64,000 nt of DNA, taken from Albibacterium bauzanense. GTDB taxonomy: Bacteria; Bacteroidota; Bacteroidia; Sphingobacteriales; Sphingobacteriaceae. Below, in pieces: positions 7,919-17,275 of this stretch. The notes under the pieces were generated by a model. The model was not told the origin of the DNA. It saw nothing but the letters and a program-made list of their open reading frames with translations, and searched no databases. Position 1 is the stretch's first letter. Every line of letters starts with the position of its first letter. The DNA is taken from assembly GCF_004339765.1 (NCBI RefSeq), contig NZ_SMGO01000002.1:372001-436000 (forward strand), written 5' to 3'. A program made the translations under genes and the position numbers.

Positions 7919-8908
7919 ATGGATTCACAAGAGAAAATAAAAATAGGTATTGTTGGTTCTGCCGGATATACAGGAGGGGAGCTAATCAGATTACTCATTT
8001 ATCATCCGTATGCAAACATTGTTTTTGCACATAGTGAGAGCAATGGAAGTAAACCTGTTTCTTCTGTACATACAGATCTCATTGGAGAAACTGATCTTAA
8101 CTTCTCTAATACTCTCAGCAACGATATTGATGTTCTATTTTTATGTGTCGGTCATGAAAATGCTCGTAAATTCCTATCTGAAACTAATATACCTCAACAT
8201 ATTCGAATAATAGATCTGAGTCAGGATTTTAGACTAACTGCAAATTCTAATTTTCAAGGAAGAGAATTTATCTACGGCCTGCCAGAATTACAACGCGATA
8301 AAATCAAAGTTGCTCGCAATATTGCAAATGCAGGTTGCTTTGCAACTACTATTGAACTTGCGCTGTTACCACTTGCAAATAAAGGGTTAATAAACTCTGA
8401 GGTTCATGTAAATGCTACTACGGGCTCAACCGGTGCTGGTCAAAACCCAAGTGCAACTTCTCATTATAGCTGGAGAAATGATAATCTTTCTGCGTATAAA
8501 ATATTTGAGCATCAACATTTACTAGAGATAGGAGAAGTACTCTCTAACGCTTCTCAGCAAAGTCCGGTCATAAATTTCATCCCTCAACGGGGTGCCTTTT
8601 CTAGAGGGATCTTTGCTACAAGTTATTTAAAGAGCGATCTCAGTATTGAAGAAGCTTACAATATATATGAAGGGTTCTATAACTCGCATTCATTTACGCA
8701 TGTTAGCCGAAATAATATTGACTTGAAACTAGTTGTAAATACAAACAAATGCTTGTTACACCTGGTGAAGCATCAAGACAAGCTATTAATTATTAGCATG
8801 ACCGATAACCTTATTAAAGGAGCAAGCGGCCAGGCTGTACAAAATATGAATATTATGTTTGGTGTGGATGAGCATGCAGGGCTCAACCTAAAATCAAGCG
8901 TTTTTTAA
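7919..8908 (+). CDS. argC: N-acetyl/N-succinyl-gamma-glutamyl-phosphate reductase
   Basis: NADPH-dependent reductive dephosphorylation of N-acyl-glutamyl phosphate to the semialdehyde. The 329-aa protein has a Rossmann motif GSAGYTGGEL at 13-22 and the catalytic cysteine C140 within NAGCFATT. Length matches family members of about 320-345. It directly abuts argG and is followed 10 bp later by argD. The natural acyl group may be succinyl, given the transcarbamylase downstream. Confidence 0.96.
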   Translation: MDSQEKIKIGIVGSAGYTGGELIRLLIYHPYANIVFAHSESNGSKPVSSVHTDLIGETDLNFSNTLSNDIDVLFLCVGHENARKFLSETNIPQHIRIIDLSQDFRLTANSNFQGREFIYGLPELQRDKIKVARNIANAGCFATTIELALLPLANKGLINSEVHVNATTGSTGAGQNPSATSHYSWRNDNLSAYKIFEHQHLLEIGEVLSNASQQSPVINFIPQRGAFSRGIFATSYLKSDLSIEEAYNIYEGFYNSHSFTHVSRNNIDLKLVVNTNKCLLHLVKHQDKLLIISMTDNLIKGASGQAVQNMNIMFGVDEHAGLNLKSSVF

Positions 8909-8918
8909 TCCGGAACTC

Positions 8919-10052
8919 ATGAAACCTTTCGATGTATACCCTCTAAATCCAATTGAAATTACCAAAGCTTTGGACTTAAAGGTTTGGGATAACAAAGGGA
9001 TAGAATACTTAGATCTATATGGCGGACACGCGGTTATTTCGATAGGTCATACTCATCCTCATTATGTAAAAAGACTTACTGATCAATTAAACAAAGTAGC
9101 TTTTTATTCTAATTCAATTGAAAATCCACTACAGGTTCAATTGTCTAATTTATTAGGACATATATCTGGTAAAGCAGAATATGATCTGTTTCTTTGTTCA
9201 TCAGGAGCTGAAGCAAATGAAAATGCATTAAAGATTGCATCCTTCTATAACGGCAGGAAAAAAATTATAGCATTCAAAGGATCATTTCATGGTCGTACCT
9301 CATTGGCAGTTGCCTGTACCGATAATTCAAAAATAGTTTCTGCAGCAAACGCGCATGATGTTGAGTTCCTTCCTTTTAATGACCTGGAAGCCTTAGAAGC
9401 TGCCTTTGAAAGCTATGGAAATGAGGTCTCGTCTGTCATTATTGAAAGTATTCAAGGTGTTGGCGGCATCAAAGTAGCTACTCCTGAATTCTTATCGAAA
9501 ATCAGAGAGCTCTGTAATGAGTATAATGCTGTGTTTATTGCCGATGAAGTTCAATGCGGTTATGGAAGAACCGGAGAATTCTATGCACAAGATTATTCGA
9601 ATCAATTGGCAGATCTTTATACCATGGCAAAAGGGATGGGTAATGGCTTTCCAATCGGAGGGGTTGCTATTTCTTCTAAATTTAAACCATGGCATGGAAT
9701 GCTAGGTACCACCTTTGGTGGAAGCCACTTAGCCTGCGCGGCAGCCATAGCGGTTTTAGAGGTAATTAACGAAGAGAATTTATTGGCAAATGCCGCTGAA
9801 ATAGGAACTTATTTACTAAAGGAATTAAAATCTTTTGATAAAATATCTGAAGTAAGAGGAAGAGGCTTAATGATCGGTATTGAATTACCGCAGGAGCTAA
9901 ATCAAATAAGGAAAAACTTGCTCTTTAAAGATCATATATTTACAGGAGTAGCGAATCCTAACATTATCCGTTTACTTCCTTCATTAACCATTTCTAAAAA
10001 AGATGCCGATTTCTTTTTAGAATCTTTAGATAAACGACTGAAGGAGGCTTAA
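8919..10052 (+). CDS. argD: N-acyl-ornithine aminotransferase (class III, PLP)
   Basis: Transfers an amino group from glutamate to N-acyl-glutamate semialdehyde, giving N-acyl-ornithine. The 377-aa fold-type I enzyme shows the phosphate-binding SSGAEAN at 94-100, DEVQ at 209-212 (Asp contacts the PLP ring nitrogen), and the Schiff-base lysine K238 in MAKGMGNG. Lengths of 375-400 aa are usual. It may also act on succinylated substrate or in lysine synthesis, as ArgD enzymes often do. Confidence 0.95.
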   Translation: MKPFDVYPLNPIEITKALDLKVWDNKGIEYLDLYGGHAVISIGHTHPHYVKRLTDQLNKVAFYSNSIENPLQVQLSNLLGHISGKAEYDLFLCSSGAEANENALKIASFYNGRKKIIAFKGSFHGRTSLAVACTDNSKIVSAANAHDVEFLPFNDLEALEAAFESYGNEVSSVIIESIQGVGGIKVATPEFLSKIRELCNEYNAVFIADEVQCGYGRTGEFYAQDYSNQLADLYTMAKGMGNGFPIGGVAISSKFKPWHGMLGTTFGGSHLACAAAIAVLEVINEENLLANAAEIGTYLLKELKSFDKISEVRGRGLMIGIELPQELNQIRKNLLFKDHIFTGVANPNIIRLLPSLTISKKDADFFLESLDKRLKEA

Positions 10053-10080
10053 TTAATATTGCATAAATAAATCAAAGCAA

Positions 10081-11037
10081 ATGAAAAAATTCTTCTCTGT
10101 AAAGGATGTACCTGATCTTCGGAAATTTATTTCTGAGGCAAAGAATGTAAAGGCAAACCCATTCGGTCAAGAAAATTTAGGAAAACACAAAACACTTGGT
10201 CTCATCTTTCTAAACCCAAGTCTTCGCACCCGATTAAGTACACAAAAAGCGGGGCTCAATCTGGGCATGCAAGTAATGGTAATGAATATGGGTCAGGAAG
10301 GATGGGCGCTTGAAACAAAGGATGGTGTAGTTATGGATGGTACTTCTGTAGAACATATTCGGGAAGCCGCTGCCGTTATTGGACAATACTGCGATATTGT
10401 TGGCTTACGTTCCTTTCCTTCTCTTAAAGATCGTGAGGCAGATTACACTGAAGAGCTTTTCAATAAATTCATGGAGTTCTGTAAAGTCCCTGTTGTAAGT
10501 TTAGAAAGTGCAACTCGTCACCCTTTACAAAGCTTTGCCGATCTATTAACTATTGAAGAAGAGAAAAAGGTTGAGAAACCAAAAGTTGTTCTTACCTGGG
10601 CCCCTCATGTGAAAGCTTTGCCTCAGGCGGTTCCAAACTCCTTCGCAGAATGGATGAACAGAGCTCAAAAAGAAGGTATGATTGATTTTATAATTACTCA
10701 TCCAAAAGGTTATGAGCTTTCAGAAGAATTTACTGAAGGAGTGACTATTACACATAATCAATCAGAAGCTATAAAGGATGCAGATTTTGTTTATGTAAAA
10801 AACTGGTCCGGCTTTCAAGAATACGGTAAAATAATTGCAACTGATGAAGAGTGGATGCTCAATTCCAAAAGGTTAAGCAATCATACCAAGGTTATGCATT
10901 GTTTACCGGTTAGAAGAGATGTTGAACTTGCCTCTGAAATATTAGACGGGCCACAATCGCTGGTTCAAACAGAAGCAGGAAATCGTTTATGGGCAGCGCA
11001 AACTGTTTTAAAAACTATTTTAGAAGACCTATCTTAG
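10081..11037 (+). CDS. argF': N-succinyl-L-ornithine transcarbamylase (SOTCase type)
   Basis: Carbamoylates an N-acylated ornithine to N-acyl-citrulline, unlike ordinary ArgF. The 318-aa protein has the carbamoyl-phosphate motif SLRTR at 47-51, followed by LSTQKA as in the Bacteroides fragilis and Xanthomonas enzymes. It also has HPLQSFAD near 147-154 and HCLPVRRD near 270. Residue 90, which separates the two specificities (Pro in B. fragilis SOTCase, Glu in Xanthomonas AOTCase), is Val here. Published Glu-to-Val substitution in AOTCase gives succinylornithine activity, so I favour the succinyl substrate. The alignment was made from memory without gaps over residues 1-90. Confidence 0.9.
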   Translation: MKKFFSVKDVPDLRKFISEAKNVKANPFGQENLGKHKTLGLIFLNPSLRTRLSTQKAGLNLGMQVMVMNMGQEGWALETKDGVVMDGTSVEHIREAAAVIGQYCDIVGLRSFPSLKDREADYTEELFNKFMEFCKVPVVSLESATRHPLQSFADLLTIEEEKKVEKPKVVLTWAPHVKALPQAVPNSFAEWMNRAQKEGMIDFIITHPKGYELSEEFTEGVTITHNQSEAIKDADFVYVKNWSGFQEYGKIIATDEEWMLNSKRLSNHTKVMHCLPVRRDVELASEILDGPQSLVQTEAGNRLWAAQTVLKTILEDLS

Positions 11038-11052
11038 AGGCTGAAAAAGAAA

Positions 11053-11841
11053 ATGAGGAAATTAACCGTCATCAAAATTGGAGGAAACATAATTGATAAT
11101 CCCGATCAGTTAAAGAACTTCTTAAACAATTTTTCAGCGATTAAAGGTCCTAAGATATTAATCCACGGTGGTGGAAAAATAGCAACCAAGCTTGCCGCTG
11201 ATTTAGGAATTGAAGCCAAGCTAATAGACGGACGTAGGGTAACTGATGAGCAAACGTTAGATATCGTAACCATGGTTTATGCAGGCTTGATTAATAAAAA
11301 TATCGTTGCAGGTCTGCAAAGTTATGGATGTAACGCTATCGGACTCTCAGGTGCAGATGGGAACTGCATAAAAGCAATAAAAAGACCTGTAAAAACTATT
11401 GATTATGGATGGGTTGGCGACCTGTTAGAGAACTCGGTAAATGCAGAAAGCCTTATTGCTTTCTTAAATGCAGACTTCACTCCGGTCTTTTCCGCAATCA
11501 CTCATGATGGAGAAGGACGGCTTTTAAACACCAATGCAGATACAATTGCTTCAAGCATAGCTGTTGCTCTATCATCCCATTTCGAAACCTCCCTTATTTA
11601 TTGTTTTGAAAAAAAGGGTGTTTTAAGAGATGTCAATGATGAGGGTTCTGTTGTTTCAGAAATAAAAGAAAAAGATTTCATTCCTTTACAAAAAGAAGGT
11701 ATAGTAACCGATGGAATGATTCCGAAGCTCCATAACGCTTTCGATGCAATAAATAAAGGTGTTAAGGAAGTTTTAATAGGTCAGGCTTCAGATCTTCCTC
11801 TTCTAAAAGAAAATAAATTTGGCTCACGAATACTGAAATAA
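11053..11841 (+). CDS. argB: N-acetyl/N-succinyl-glutamate kinase
   Basis: Phosphorylates the gamma-carboxylate of N-acyl-glutamate. The 262-aa amino-acid-kinase fold has the phosphate-binding lysine K8 with GGN at 10-12, the GGGK loop at 39-42, and the C-terminal DGM motif that contacts nucleotide. It lacks the long N-terminal helix of arginine-inhibited hexameric ArgB enzymes, so strong feedback inhibition is not expected (inference). That would put more weight on transcription-level control by the leader. Spacing to proC is only 7 bp. Confidence 0.94.
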   Translation: MRKLTVIKIGGNIIDNPDQLKNFLNNFSAIKGPKILIHGGGKIATKLAADLGIEAKLIDGRRVTDEQTLDIVTMVYAGLINKNIVAGLQSYGCNAIGLSGADGNCIKAIKRPVKTIDYGWVGDLLENSVNAESLIAFLNADFTPVFSAITHDGEGRLLNTNADTIASSIAVALSSHFETSLIYCFEKKGVLRDVNDEGSVVSEIKEKDFIPLQKEGIVTDGMIPKLHNAFDAINKGVKEVLIGQASDLPLLKENKFGSRILK

Positions 11842-11848
11842 TAAGACA

Positions 11849-12658
11849 ATGAAAAAAGTTACAATTATCGGATCGGGAAACATCGGTCTATCTTTAGCAA
11901 AAGGATTGGTTAACAAAGCCTTTTGTTCTCCAAAAGAAGTGACCTTAACTCGTAGAAATATCCAACATTTAACTGAAGCCGTTAGTCTTGGTTTTGAAAT
12001 TAGTTCCAATAATGCCGAGGCAATAAAAGGCGCTCATATCATTGTTCTAGCTATTTTACCTCAGCAATTAAATGATGTGTTAGAAGAAATAGCAAATCAT
12101 TTAGATCCTAAAAAACAATTGATTGTGTCGGTAATTTCTGGTGTAACCTGCCGGGATATCAAAAATAAGCTTGGTCAAGATATTCAGATTATTCGTGCAA
12201 TGCCTAATACAGCCATTTCAATCGGCCAATCTATGACCTGTATTGCAGGTGAAGAAGCCAGTAAGGAAAACATGCAGGAGGTAACCCGAATGTTTGAAAC
12301 CGTAGGGGCGGTGATGAAAATCAATGAAGATTTAATGACTGCTGCTACCGCTTTATGCTCTTGTGGTATCGCCTTTTTCTTAAGAGGAATCAGAGCGGCT
12401 TCTCAAGGAGGAGTGGAAGTAGGATTCCATGCTGATGAAGCATTAAAAATGGCTGTACAAACAGCTAAAGGTGCAGCCGATTTACTTTTACAGACACATA
12501 GCCATCCAGAAAGCGAAATAGATAAAGTAACATCTCCGAAAGGCTGTACAATAGCCGGACTAAATGAAATGGAACATAATGGGTTCAGTTCATCACTTAT
12601 TAAAGGAATAAAATTATCAGCTATAAAAGCTGGTGGCTTATATAGTGCCGACAGCTAA
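11849..12658 (+). CDS. proC: Pyrroline-5-carboxylate reductase
   Basis: Last step of proline synthesis: NAD(P)H reduction of pyrroline-5-carboxylate. The 269-aa protein begins with the Rossmann motif GSGNIGLSLA at 8-17. The C-terminal all-helical dimerisation domain contains the conserved SPKGCTIAGL stretch near 230. It is embedded between argB and argE with gaps under 10 bp. Placing a proline gene in an arginine operon suggests that glutamate-, ornithine- and proline-linked flux is controlled together, or that ornithine is turned into proline here. No proA or proB is in the window. Confidence 0.94.
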   Translation: MKKVTIIGSGNIGLSLAKGLVNKAFCSPKEVTLTRRNIQHLTEAVSLGFEISSNNAEAIKGAHIIVLAILPQQLNDVLEEIANHLDPKKQLIVSVISGVTCRDIKNKLGQDIQIIRAMPNTAISIGQSMTCIAGEEASKENMQEVTRMFETVGAVMKINEDLMTAATALCSCGIAFFLRGIRAASQGGVEVGFHADEALKMAVQTAKGAADLLLQTHSHPESEIDKVTSPKGCTIAGLNEMEHNGFSSSLIKGIKLSAIKAGGLYSADS

Positions 12659-12666
12659 TTCATACT

Positions 12667-13734
12667 ATGCAAAGTATACAGACTCTTACAAAGGAGAGTA
12701 TTCTTCTTTTACAATCTCTAATTTGTATACCTTCATTTAGCAAGGAAGAAGATAAAACTGCCTTAGAAATAAGCCGGTTTTTAAGAGAATCTCAGATAGC
12801 ATACCAACGAAAAGGTAATAATATCTGGTGTCATAACCGGTTCTTTGACCCTGATAAACCTACTATTCTTTTAAATTCACATCACGATACAGTTAAACCA
12901 AATTCAGGCTATACAAGAGATCCTTTTCTCTCTACTATTGAAGAAGATAAGTTATATGGCTTAGGGAGTAATGATGCTGGTGGCAGCTTAGTATCCTTAC
13001 TTGCCGCATTTCGTTATTTCAATGATAAAAAAGATTTGAAATACAACCTTTGTTATGCAGCTACTGCAGAAGAAGAGATTTCTGGCAGAAATGGTATTGA
13101 ATCTATATTTGATGATTTAGGGGAACTTGACTTTGCAATCGTCGGAGAACCAACTTTAATGCAGTTAGCAATAGCCGAGCGAGGATTAATGGTGATTGAC
13201 TGTGAAGCAACAGGCAAAGCAGGGCATGCTGCAAGAAATGAAGGAGAAAATGCTATCTATAAAGCGATAGAAGATATAAATTGGTTCAGAACTTTCAGAT
13301 TTCCAAAAGAGTCGACTGTATTCGGACCGATTTCAATGAATGTAACAATCATTGAGGCCGGATCACAACACAACGTTATTCCTGCCAGCTGTAAATTCAC
13401 TGTCGATATCCGAGTGACGGATGCTTATAGCAATGAAGAAGTTCTAGAAATCATTCAACGACATATAAAGTCGCAAGCAATTGCTCGATCTACCAGATTA
13501 AAACCATCATCTATCTCTTTGAGCCACCCGATTGTTAAAGCAGGTATTGCCCTGGGTCATGAAACTTATGGCTCTCCTACTACGAGTGACCAAGCTCTGT
13601 TAAACATTCCATCCTTAAAATTAGGTCCTGGAGATTCGGCAAGGTCGCATATGGCTGATGAATATATTTACATCCATGAAATTGAAGAAGGAATAAAATT
13701 CTATATTCAAATCCTTGATTCCATACTACATTAA
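12667..13734 (+). CDS. argE: M20 family deacylase (N-acyl-citrulline/ornithine deacetylase, ArgE-like)
   Basis: A zinc-dependent M20 amidohydrolase of 355 aa. Metal-binding residues include H73 in SHHDT and D103 in GSNDAGG; the catalytic Glu lies in the EEE run at 135-137. The dimerisation lid domain spans about 170-280. In the acyl-citrulline version of the pathway this enzyme removes the acyl group from N-acyl-citrulline just before ArgG acts, rather than from N-acyl-ornithine. The operon order is consistent with that. Which substrate it prefers is not visible in the sequence. Confidence 0.9.
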   Translation: MQSIQTLTKESILLLQSLICIPSFSKEEDKTALEISRFLRESQIAYQRKGNNIWCHNRFFDPDKPTILLNSHHDTVKPNSGYTRDPFLSTIEEDKLYGLGSNDAGGSLVSLLAAFRYFNDKKDLKYNLCYAATAEEEISGRNGIESIFDDLGELDFAIVGEPTLMQLAIAERGLMVIDCEATGKAGHAARNEGENAIYKAIEDINWFRTFRFPKESTVFGPISMNVTIIEAGSQHNVIPASCKFTVDIRVTDAYSNEEVLEIIQRHIKSQAIARSTRLKPSSISLSHPIVKAGIALGHETYGSPTTSDQALLNIPSLKLGPGDSARSHMADEYIYIHEIEEGIKFYIQILDSILH

Positions 13735-13766
13735 TTACACGATTCTATCCATAAAGATAAACTGAA

Positions 13767-15098
13767 ATGAAACTCTGGCAAAAAAATACAAAAACCGAAA
13801 ATGCAGTAGATAAATTTACCGTAGGCCAAGACAGGGAATTAGATGTTCATTTAGCTGCTGCTGATATCTTAGGATCATTAGCACACACGCAAATGTTGGA
13901 AAGTATCGGGTTATTGACCAAAGCTGAATTAGTACAGATTCAAGAGGAATTAAAATCAATTTTCAAAGAAGTAGAAAAGGGTGATTTCAAAATCGATAGT
14001 GATGTAGAAGATGTACATTCTCAAATAGAATTTCTTCTTACCCAACGTATAGGAGAAGCCGGTAAAAAAATACATAGTGGACGTTCACGAAATGACCAGG
14101 TTTTAGTTGATCTAAAGTTATTTTTCAGAAGTGAGATTGAACATATCGCTAATAATACCAACCTGCTTTTTAATCAACTAATTAATTTAAGTGAGAAACA
14201 TAAAGCAATCTTAATTCCCGGGTATACTCATCTTCAAATAGCGATGCCTTCATCCTTTGGATTATGGTTTGGTGCTTATGCAGAGAGTTTAATTGACGAT
14301 CTGGAGATGATGTTAGCCGCATGGAAAGTCTGCAATAAAAACCCATTGGGTTCAGCTGCTGGTTATGGCTCTTCTTTTCCTTTGAACCGGACTCTTACAA
14401 CCCAATTACTGGGTTTTGATACTTTAAATTACAATGTCGTATATGCACAGATGGGAAGAGGTAAAACTGAACGGGTTTTAGCCCAAGGCATGTCTTCTAT
14501 TGCAGCAACACTTGCTAAATTCTCAATGGATGTCTGTTTATATATGAATCAAAACTTTGGTTTTCTCTCTTTTCCAGACGAGTTAACTACTGGATCCAGT
14601 ATTATGCCTCATAAAAAAAATCCAGACGTGTTTGAACTTATCCGTTCTCGTTGTAATAAGATTCAAGCTTTACCCAATGAAATTGCTATGATGACTGTTA
14701 ATTTGCCTTCCGGCTATCATCGTGATTTACAATTACTAAAAGAGAACCTATTCCCCGCATTTGAATCACTAAACGAATGTTTAATTATGTGTAATCATAT
14801 GCTGGAGAATATTATTATAAAAAATAATATCATAGACGATACTAAATATGACTACTTATTTAGTGTTGAAGTGGTAAATAACGAAGTACTAAAAGGTGTG
14901 CCTTTTCGTGAAGCCTATAAGAATATCGGTATGTCTATAGAAAATGGAACCTTCAAACCTTTAAGAGAAGTAAATCATACACACGAAGGAAGCATTGGAA
15001 ACCTATGCAACGAACAAATCAAGGATCAATTTAATAAGGTTTACAGCTCCTTTAACTTTAACAAAGTTAATCAAGCATTAAAGGAATTAGTTTCCTAA
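13767..15098 (+). CDS. argH: Argininosuccinate lyase
   Basis: Splits argininosuccinate into arginine and fumarate. The 443-aa fumarase-superfamily protein has the signature SSIMPHKKNP at 277-286 (mobile catalytic serine loop), HSGRSRNDQ at 103-111, and the catalytic His in GYTHLQ near 152-157. It is the last gene of the operon; the next gene, hisS, faces it 30 bp away. Only a weak 6-bp stem lies in that gap, so how the operon ends is unclear. Confidence 0.96.
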   Translation: MKLWQKNTKTENAVDKFTVGQDRELDVHLAAADILGSLAHTQMLESIGLLTKAELVQIQEELKSIFKEVEKGDFKIDSDVEDVHSQIEFLLTQRIGEAGKKIHSGRSRNDQVLVDLKLFFRSEIEHIANNTNLLFNQLINLSEKHKAILIPGYTHLQIAMPSSFGLWFGAYAESLIDDLEMMLAAWKVCNKNPLGSAAGYGSSFPLNRTLTTQLLGFDTLNYNVVYAQMGRGKTERVLAQGMSSIAATLAKFSMDVCLYMNQNFGFLSFPDELTTGSSIMPHKKNPDVFELIRSRCNKIQALPNEIAMMTVNLPSGYHRDLQLLKENLFPAFESLNECLIMCNHMLENIIIKNNIIDDTKYDYLFSVEVVNNEVLKGVPFREAYKNIGMSIENGTFKPLREVNHTHEGSIGNLCNEQIKDQFNKVYSSFNFNKVNQALKELVS

Positions 15099-15128
15099 AA
15101 ATAGGGTTAATGTATTAAGAGAATACAC

Positions 15129-16508
15129 TTATTGCTCTCCAAAGTACTTTAACAACTCCGATTCTGTGAATTGCTGCTGGTCACCGCTTTTCATATCTTT
15201 AAGCGTATATACTCCTTTTTGCATTTCCTCTTCACCAACAAGAATAACAAAAGGAATATTCTTTGTATGAGCATAAGACATCTGCTTTTTCAATTTAGCA
15301 GCCGTTGGATATATTTCTACAGCAATACCTTGGGCCCGCAATCTTTGCAGAATCGGCAATGCATATCTTTCTGCAGCAGAGTCAAAATTACTAATTAATA
15401 TTTTTGTCCCCTCTTCCGTATCTTCCGGAAATAAGTTGAGCTCTTCCAAAACGTCATATATTCTGTCTGCTCCAAAAGAAATACCAACACCGGTTAAACC
15501 CGCCAAGCCAAACATTCCCGTTAAATCATCATAGCGCCCACCGCCACCAATGCTTCCCATCACTACCTCATTAGTTTTAACTTCAAGAATAGTACCGGTA
15601 TAATAGTTTAATCCACGTGCCAAGGTAATATCTAACTGCAGTTTTTCTAGAATTTGAGAATCAAGGACACCTACATAGGATATAACCTCCTCAATTTCCT
15701 CAATACCTTTTTTCCCAATTACCGATTCTCCCAAAAAGCTTTTTAATAAGTTTAATTGATCATCAATGTCTCCTGAAGACTCCAGTATTGGAGATAGTTT
15801 TTCCACATTATTATCCGTGAAGCCACGTTCAATCAACTCCTTCTTAACCCCATTCACACCTATCTTATCTAACTTATCAATAGCAACAGTCATTTCTATC
15901 AACAAATCGCTTCTGTCTAACACATCCGCAATGCCTGCTAAAACCTTCCTGTTGTTTATCTTTATATTAAAATCCTTTAACCCCAACTTCTGTAAGACTT
16001 CAAAATAAATGGCTATAAATTCTGCCTCATTTAAAAGGCTATCAGAACCAACAACATCTGCATCACACTGATAAAATTCACGATAGCGACCTCGTTGAGG
16101 GCGATCTGCACGCCAAACAGGCTGAATCTGATAACGCTTAAATGGATACGTGATCTCATTTTGATGCATAACCACATAGCGCGCAAAAGGAACTGTTAAA
16201 TCATAACGAAGTGCCTTTTCTGAAATAATAGGAGTTAATGCTTTGGAGGAAATTGTACTCAACTGATCTTTGGATATCTTAGATAGATAATCTCCTGAAT
16301 TCAATATCTTAAAGATTAATTGATCTCCTTCTTCTCCATATTTACCTGTTAAGGTATCCAGATTTTCAAAAGATGGAGTTTGTATTTCACTATAACCATA
16401 CTTCTTAAAAACCGTTTTAATAGTATTGAAAATATAATTACGCTTCTCCATTACTATTGGAGAGAAATCACGGGTACCTTTTGCTAAAGTAGGTTTAAGC
16501 TTTGCCAT
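15129..16508 (-). CDS. hisS: Histidine--tRNA ligase
   Basis: Class II aminoacyl-tRNA synthetase charging tRNA-His. Counting from the ATG at 16508 it is 459 aa. Visible motifs are motif 2 in the RPQRGRYREFYQCDADV stretch, the histidine A motif around LARGLNYYTGTI, and motif 3 near GGGGRYDDLTG/VGISFGADRI. The C-terminal anticodon-binding domain follows from about residue 370. An in-frame GTG two codons upstream is the longest reading. The ATG is preferred because a TAnnTTTG box at 16521-16514 ends just 5 nt before it, which would make the mRNA nearly leaderless. Confidence 0.96.
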   Translation of the reverse strand: MAKLKPTLAKGTRDFSPIVMEKRNYIFNTIKTVFKKYGYSEIQTPSFENLDTLTGKYGEEGDQLIFKILNSGDYLSKISKDQLSTISSKALTPIISEKALRYDLTVPFARYVVMHQNEITYPFKRYQIQPVWRADRPQRGRYREFYQCDADVVGSDSLLNEAEFIAIYFEVLQKLGLKDFNIKINNRKVLAGIADVLDRSDLLIEMTVAIDKLDKIGVNGVKKELIERGFTDNNVEKLSPILESSGDIDDQLNLLKSFLGESVIGKKGIEEIEEVISYVGVLDSQILEKLQLDITLARGLNYYTGTILEVKTNEVVMGSIGGGGRYDDLTGMFGLAGLTGVGISFGADRIYDVLEELNLFPEDTEEGTKILISNFDSAAERYALPILQRLRAQGIAVEIYPTAAKLKKQMSYAHTKNIPFVILVGEEEMQKGVYTLKDMKSGDQQQFTESELLKYFGEQ

Positions 16509-16513
16509 ATGCA

Positions 16514-16521
16514 CAAATGTA
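16514..16521 (-). promoter_or_regulatory. -7 box of hisS, 5 nt before the ATG
   Basis: The minus strand reads TACATTTG, an exact TAnnTTTG match. With the usual start about 4 nt past the box, the 5' untranslated region would be about 2 nt. Confidence 0.55.
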
Positions 16522-16584
16522 ATAATTACACCCCATTATGGAGTGAAGCATTATCAATTTCGAAGTAAAATAGAGTAAGATTTT

Positions 16585-17268
16585 TTATAAACTGATTTTC
16601 TCACCAATCTGCAATAAATGCAAATTCAATCCGGCCTCACGAAATTTCGAAATAGCCTCATCTGTATTAATTTTTATTGGAGGAAACGTATTATAATGGG
16701 TCCCAATAATATTCCTGCAATTAATAAACTTTGCTGCTTTTATTGCATCGCTAACATCCATTGTAAAAAACCCGCCGATTGGTAAAAAAGCCCAATCCAA
16801 GTTCTGATCGGCCAATAATTGCATTTCAAGTGTAAGAGCTGTATCTCCGGCAAAATAAATAATCTTACCTCCAGATTTTAACACATAGCCTGCTGCTACA
16901 CCTGCATATCCTCCTTCAGGATTACTATTAGTATGCAAAGCATACACCATTTTAGCTGAGCCAAAATCAGTTGAAATAGTTCCACCAAAATTCATTCCTA
17001 TTATCCTGTCTGCTGCAATTCCTTGCTTTTCAACCCAGTCAGCAGCTTCAACAATAGATACAACCTGTGAATTACCATTTCTCTGAATATCAACCAGATC
17101 AGCAACATGATCTCCATGACAATGGCTTAAAAATATATAATCAGGTTTTAAAGCCCCTACCTCAACATGTTTTGCTAATTTATTAGGAGTGATAAAAGGA
17201 TCAAACAATACCTCAACATCATTTAAATTTAGTCCCACTGTTGAGTGGCCATAATAAATCGCTTCCAT
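16585..17268 (-). CDS. Metal-dependent hydrolase, MBL fold (UPF0173/YtkL family)
   Basis: A 227-aa metallo-beta-lactamase-fold protein. The metal motif HCHGDH is at 49-54, further ligands sit in ALHTNS near 111 and AGDTAL near 140 (Asp), and a late His lies in GTHYNTFPPI near 189. The size and the terminal HYNTFPPI pattern fit the UPF0173 group, whose substrate is not firmly known. It ends a two-gene minus-strand run with ybaB (7-bp gap). Confidence 0.9.
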   Translation of the reverse strand: MEAIYYGHSTVGLNLNDVEVLFDPFITPNKLAKHVEVGALKPDYIFLSHCHGDHVADLVDIQRNGNSQVVSIVEAADWVEKQGIAADRIIGMNFGGTISTDFGSAKMVYALHTNSNPEGGYAGVAAGYVLKSGGKIIYFAGDTALTLEMQLLADQNLDWAFLPIGGFFTMDVSDAIKAAKFINCRNIIGTHYNTFPPIKINTDEAISKFREAGLNLHLLQIGEKISL

Positions 17269-17275
17269 TTTTCAA

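Noticed and set aside
15111-15127. Small stem in the argH-hisS gap
   Set aside because: Only 6 bp of A/T-rich pairing, too weak to call a terminator.
16508-16514. GTG start two codons upstream for hisS
   Set aside because: It would fall within or at the promoter box, so it is unlikely to be transcribed; the ATG gives the standard MAKLKPT start.
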